DNA from: Bacillus massilioanorexius
Lineage (GTDB): Bacteria; Bacillota; Bacilli; Bacillales; DSM-1321
Direction: 5' to 3'
DNA length: 64,000 nt
Assembly (NCBI RefSeq): GCF_902374955.1
Contig: NZ_CABKRX010000083.1
Location: 1 to 64,000 of the forward strand
The position numbers and the translations under genes are program-made. The number at the start of each line of letters is the position of its first letter. Within the stretch, counting starts at the first letter, position 1. This document shows, in pieces, positions 62,933 through 64,000 of the stretch. A model generated the notes under the pieces. It worked only from the letters and a program-made list of their open reading frames with translations, was not told the DNA's origin and searched no databases.

Positions 62933-63708
62933 AGGATCACCTCTCCCGAACGAAAAACTGGTCCGTCGCTGCAGACTTTTTTGTAATTATGACCTGGACG
63001 ATTATCGTTTGTTTTACATACACATGCATAACATGCTCCAATTCCACAACCCATTCTTTCTTCAAGAGATAAGAATACTTTTTTATGAGAATAATTGTTT
63101 TCTAATGCTTTTAGCATTGGCGTAGGTCCACAAGAATATAAAATATCAAAATCTATCGCTTTTTTTTCAATAATATCGGTAACAAACCCTTGTTCACCTA
63201 ATGAACCATCGACAGTCGCTATATAGGTATCGCCTAATGCAGAGAATTTTTCTTCATAGAATGCGACATTTTGGGACTGAAAGCCTAAAACGTGAATTAC
63301 TTTAACTCCTTTTTCCACTAAACGTTGAGATAGTTCATAAAGTGGTGGTACACCAATTCCACCACCAACTAGAAGAGCTATCTCACCATTTCTAGCTTCT
63401 TCTATAGGAAAGCCATTTCCTAATGGTCCTAATACATCAACTGTTTCATTAGCTCTTTTTTCAGCTAATAATTTTGTCCCTCTTCCTTCTGCGCGATAGA
63501 TCATTGTAAATTGATTTAATTTGGGATTAATAGAACAAATACTAATCGGTCTTCTTAGAAGTGGCTCAAAACTATCCGATACTTTAATATGAACAAATTG
63601 ACCAGGTTGCTTCATCTCAGAAACGAGCTCACCCTGAAGGGTAAGCTCGAAAATTGATTGTGCAATTTCATTCTGACTAATGACTGTTAATCTTTCATTT
63701 TTCTTCAT
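62929..63708 (-). CDS. pyrK: Dihydroorotate dehydrogenase B, electron-transfer subunit
   Basis: PyrK passes electrons from PyrD to NAD+ through FAD and a [2Fe-2S] cluster. The 259-residue protein has an FAD-binding barrel (PGQFVHIKV, LLRRPISICS), an NAD-binding domain (LLVGGGIGVPPLYELSQ) and C-terminal cluster cysteines in MGCGIGACYACVC plus a fourth Cys in KKVCSDGP. The start shares one base with the carB stop. Confidence 0.98.
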   Translation of the reverse strand: MKKNERLTVISQNEIAQSIFELTLQGELVSEMKQPGQFVHIKVSDSFEPLLRRPISICSINPKLNQFTMIYRAEGRGTKLLAEKRANETVDVLGPLGNGFPIEEARNGEIALLVGGGIGVPPLYELSQRLVEKGVKVIHVLGFQSQNVAFYEEKFSALGDTYIATVDGSLGEQGFVTDIIEKKAIDFDILYSCGPTPMLKALENNYSHKKVFLSLEERMGCGIGACYACVCKTNDNRPGHNYKKVCSDGPVFRSGEVIL

Positions 63709-64000
63709 TAAATTGCACCTTCCTTTTGCAATTTGTGCATGGCTTCAGCTGAAAAAGTCATTGATTCAAATACTCGCAAAATCGCTTCAGCTGTATCAAG
63801 TGAAGTTAAACATGGTACTCCATTTTCAACTGACTCACGACGAATTCTAAATCCATCTCGTTCTGGTTGTTTACCTTTTGTTAACGTATTAATAACAAAT
63901 TGTGCCTCGCCATTTCGAATTACATCTAGTAAGGTTGGCTCATCAGATCCGATTTTATTAACAATCTTAACCGGAATTCCTGCTTTTTGTAATAATGAGG
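63708..64000 (-). CDS. carB: Carbamoyl-phosphate synthase large subunit, C-terminal part
   Basis: Only the last 97 or so codons are in the window; the gene continues past 64000. They encode the MGS-like allosteric domain, with QKAGIPVKIVNKIGSDEP, FVINTLTKGKQPERDGFRIR and GVPCLTSLDTAEAILRV followed by a short tail ending KLQKEGAI and a stop. The TAA stop overlaps the pyrK ATG (TAATG). CarB makes carbamoyl phosphate from glutamine, ATP and bicarbonate. The PyrR attenuators of the operon lie upstream, outside this window. Confidence 0.93.
   Translation of the reverse strand, partial: SLLQKAGIPVKIVNKIGSDEPTLLDVIRNGEAQFVINTLTKGKQPERDGFRIRRESVENGVPCLTSLDTAEAILRVFESMTFSAEAMHKLQKEGAI

Noticed and set aside
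200..64000. Phage, transposase, defence cassette or CRISPR array
   Set aside because: All long frames on both strands are accounted for by conserved housekeeping genes or their shadows, and no regularly spaced direct repeats are visible.

Overview
The window is a stretch of core chromosome from an AT-rich, endospore-forming member of the Bacillaceae. Three things show this: an intact 26-residue spoVM, the CodY, FapR and RemA regulators, and a gene order that runs almost gene for gene like the Bacillus subtilis pyr-to-codY region. Nearly all genes are on the minus strand, so transcription runs from high to low coordinates. The plus-strand exceptions are rpmB, rqcH, a GNAT acetyltransferase and a broken zinc-ribbon gene.

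In the direction of transcription the layout is as follows. (1) 64000-60676 is the 3' end of the pyrimidine operon: carB (partial), pyrK, pyrD, pyrF, pyrE, with overlapping or touching start and stop codons. (2) 60662-57613 holds the GNAT gene, rqcH (ribosome quality control) and a P-type Ca2+ ATPase. The sulfate-assimilation genes found here in B. subtilis are absent. (3) 54782-40646 is a dense run: yloC, remA, gmk, rpoZ, coaBC, priA, def, fmt, rsmB, rlmN, prpC, prkC, rsgA, rpe. (4) thiN, spoVM and the divergent rpmB follow, then yloU-fakA, sdaAB-sdaAA-recG, and the fatty-acid/phospholipid operon fapR-plsX-fabD-fabG-acpP, whose FapR operator is visible. (5) 27512-16486 carries rnc, smc, ftsY, ylxM, ffh, rpsP, khpA, ylqD, rimM, trmD and rplS: chromosome condensation, SRP targeting and ribosome/tRNA maturation. 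(6) 16260-200 carries signal peptidase, rbgA, rnhB, a FliK-like/FlhB-like pair, sucCD (with a candidate promoter and cre site), dprA, topA, trmFO, xerC, hslV, hslU and codY.

The non-coding DNA is more informative than the genes. Three intergenic regions carry copies of one dispersed repeat (around 21566, 35879 and 39184). Several gaps carry a GAGGGTGTC-type hairpin. The gap before rqcH holds degraded repeat sequence. Between ylxM and ftsY lies a zinc-ribbon gene inactivated by a frameshift and an in-frame stop. The fapR promoter is built into the recG terminator.

I found no phage, insertion sequence transposase, CRISPR array, defence cassette, tRNA or rRNA. Nothing here is convincingly a new biological system. 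The best leads are small: the pseudogene, the repeat families, the orphan FliK/FlhB-like pair and a few regulatory sites.
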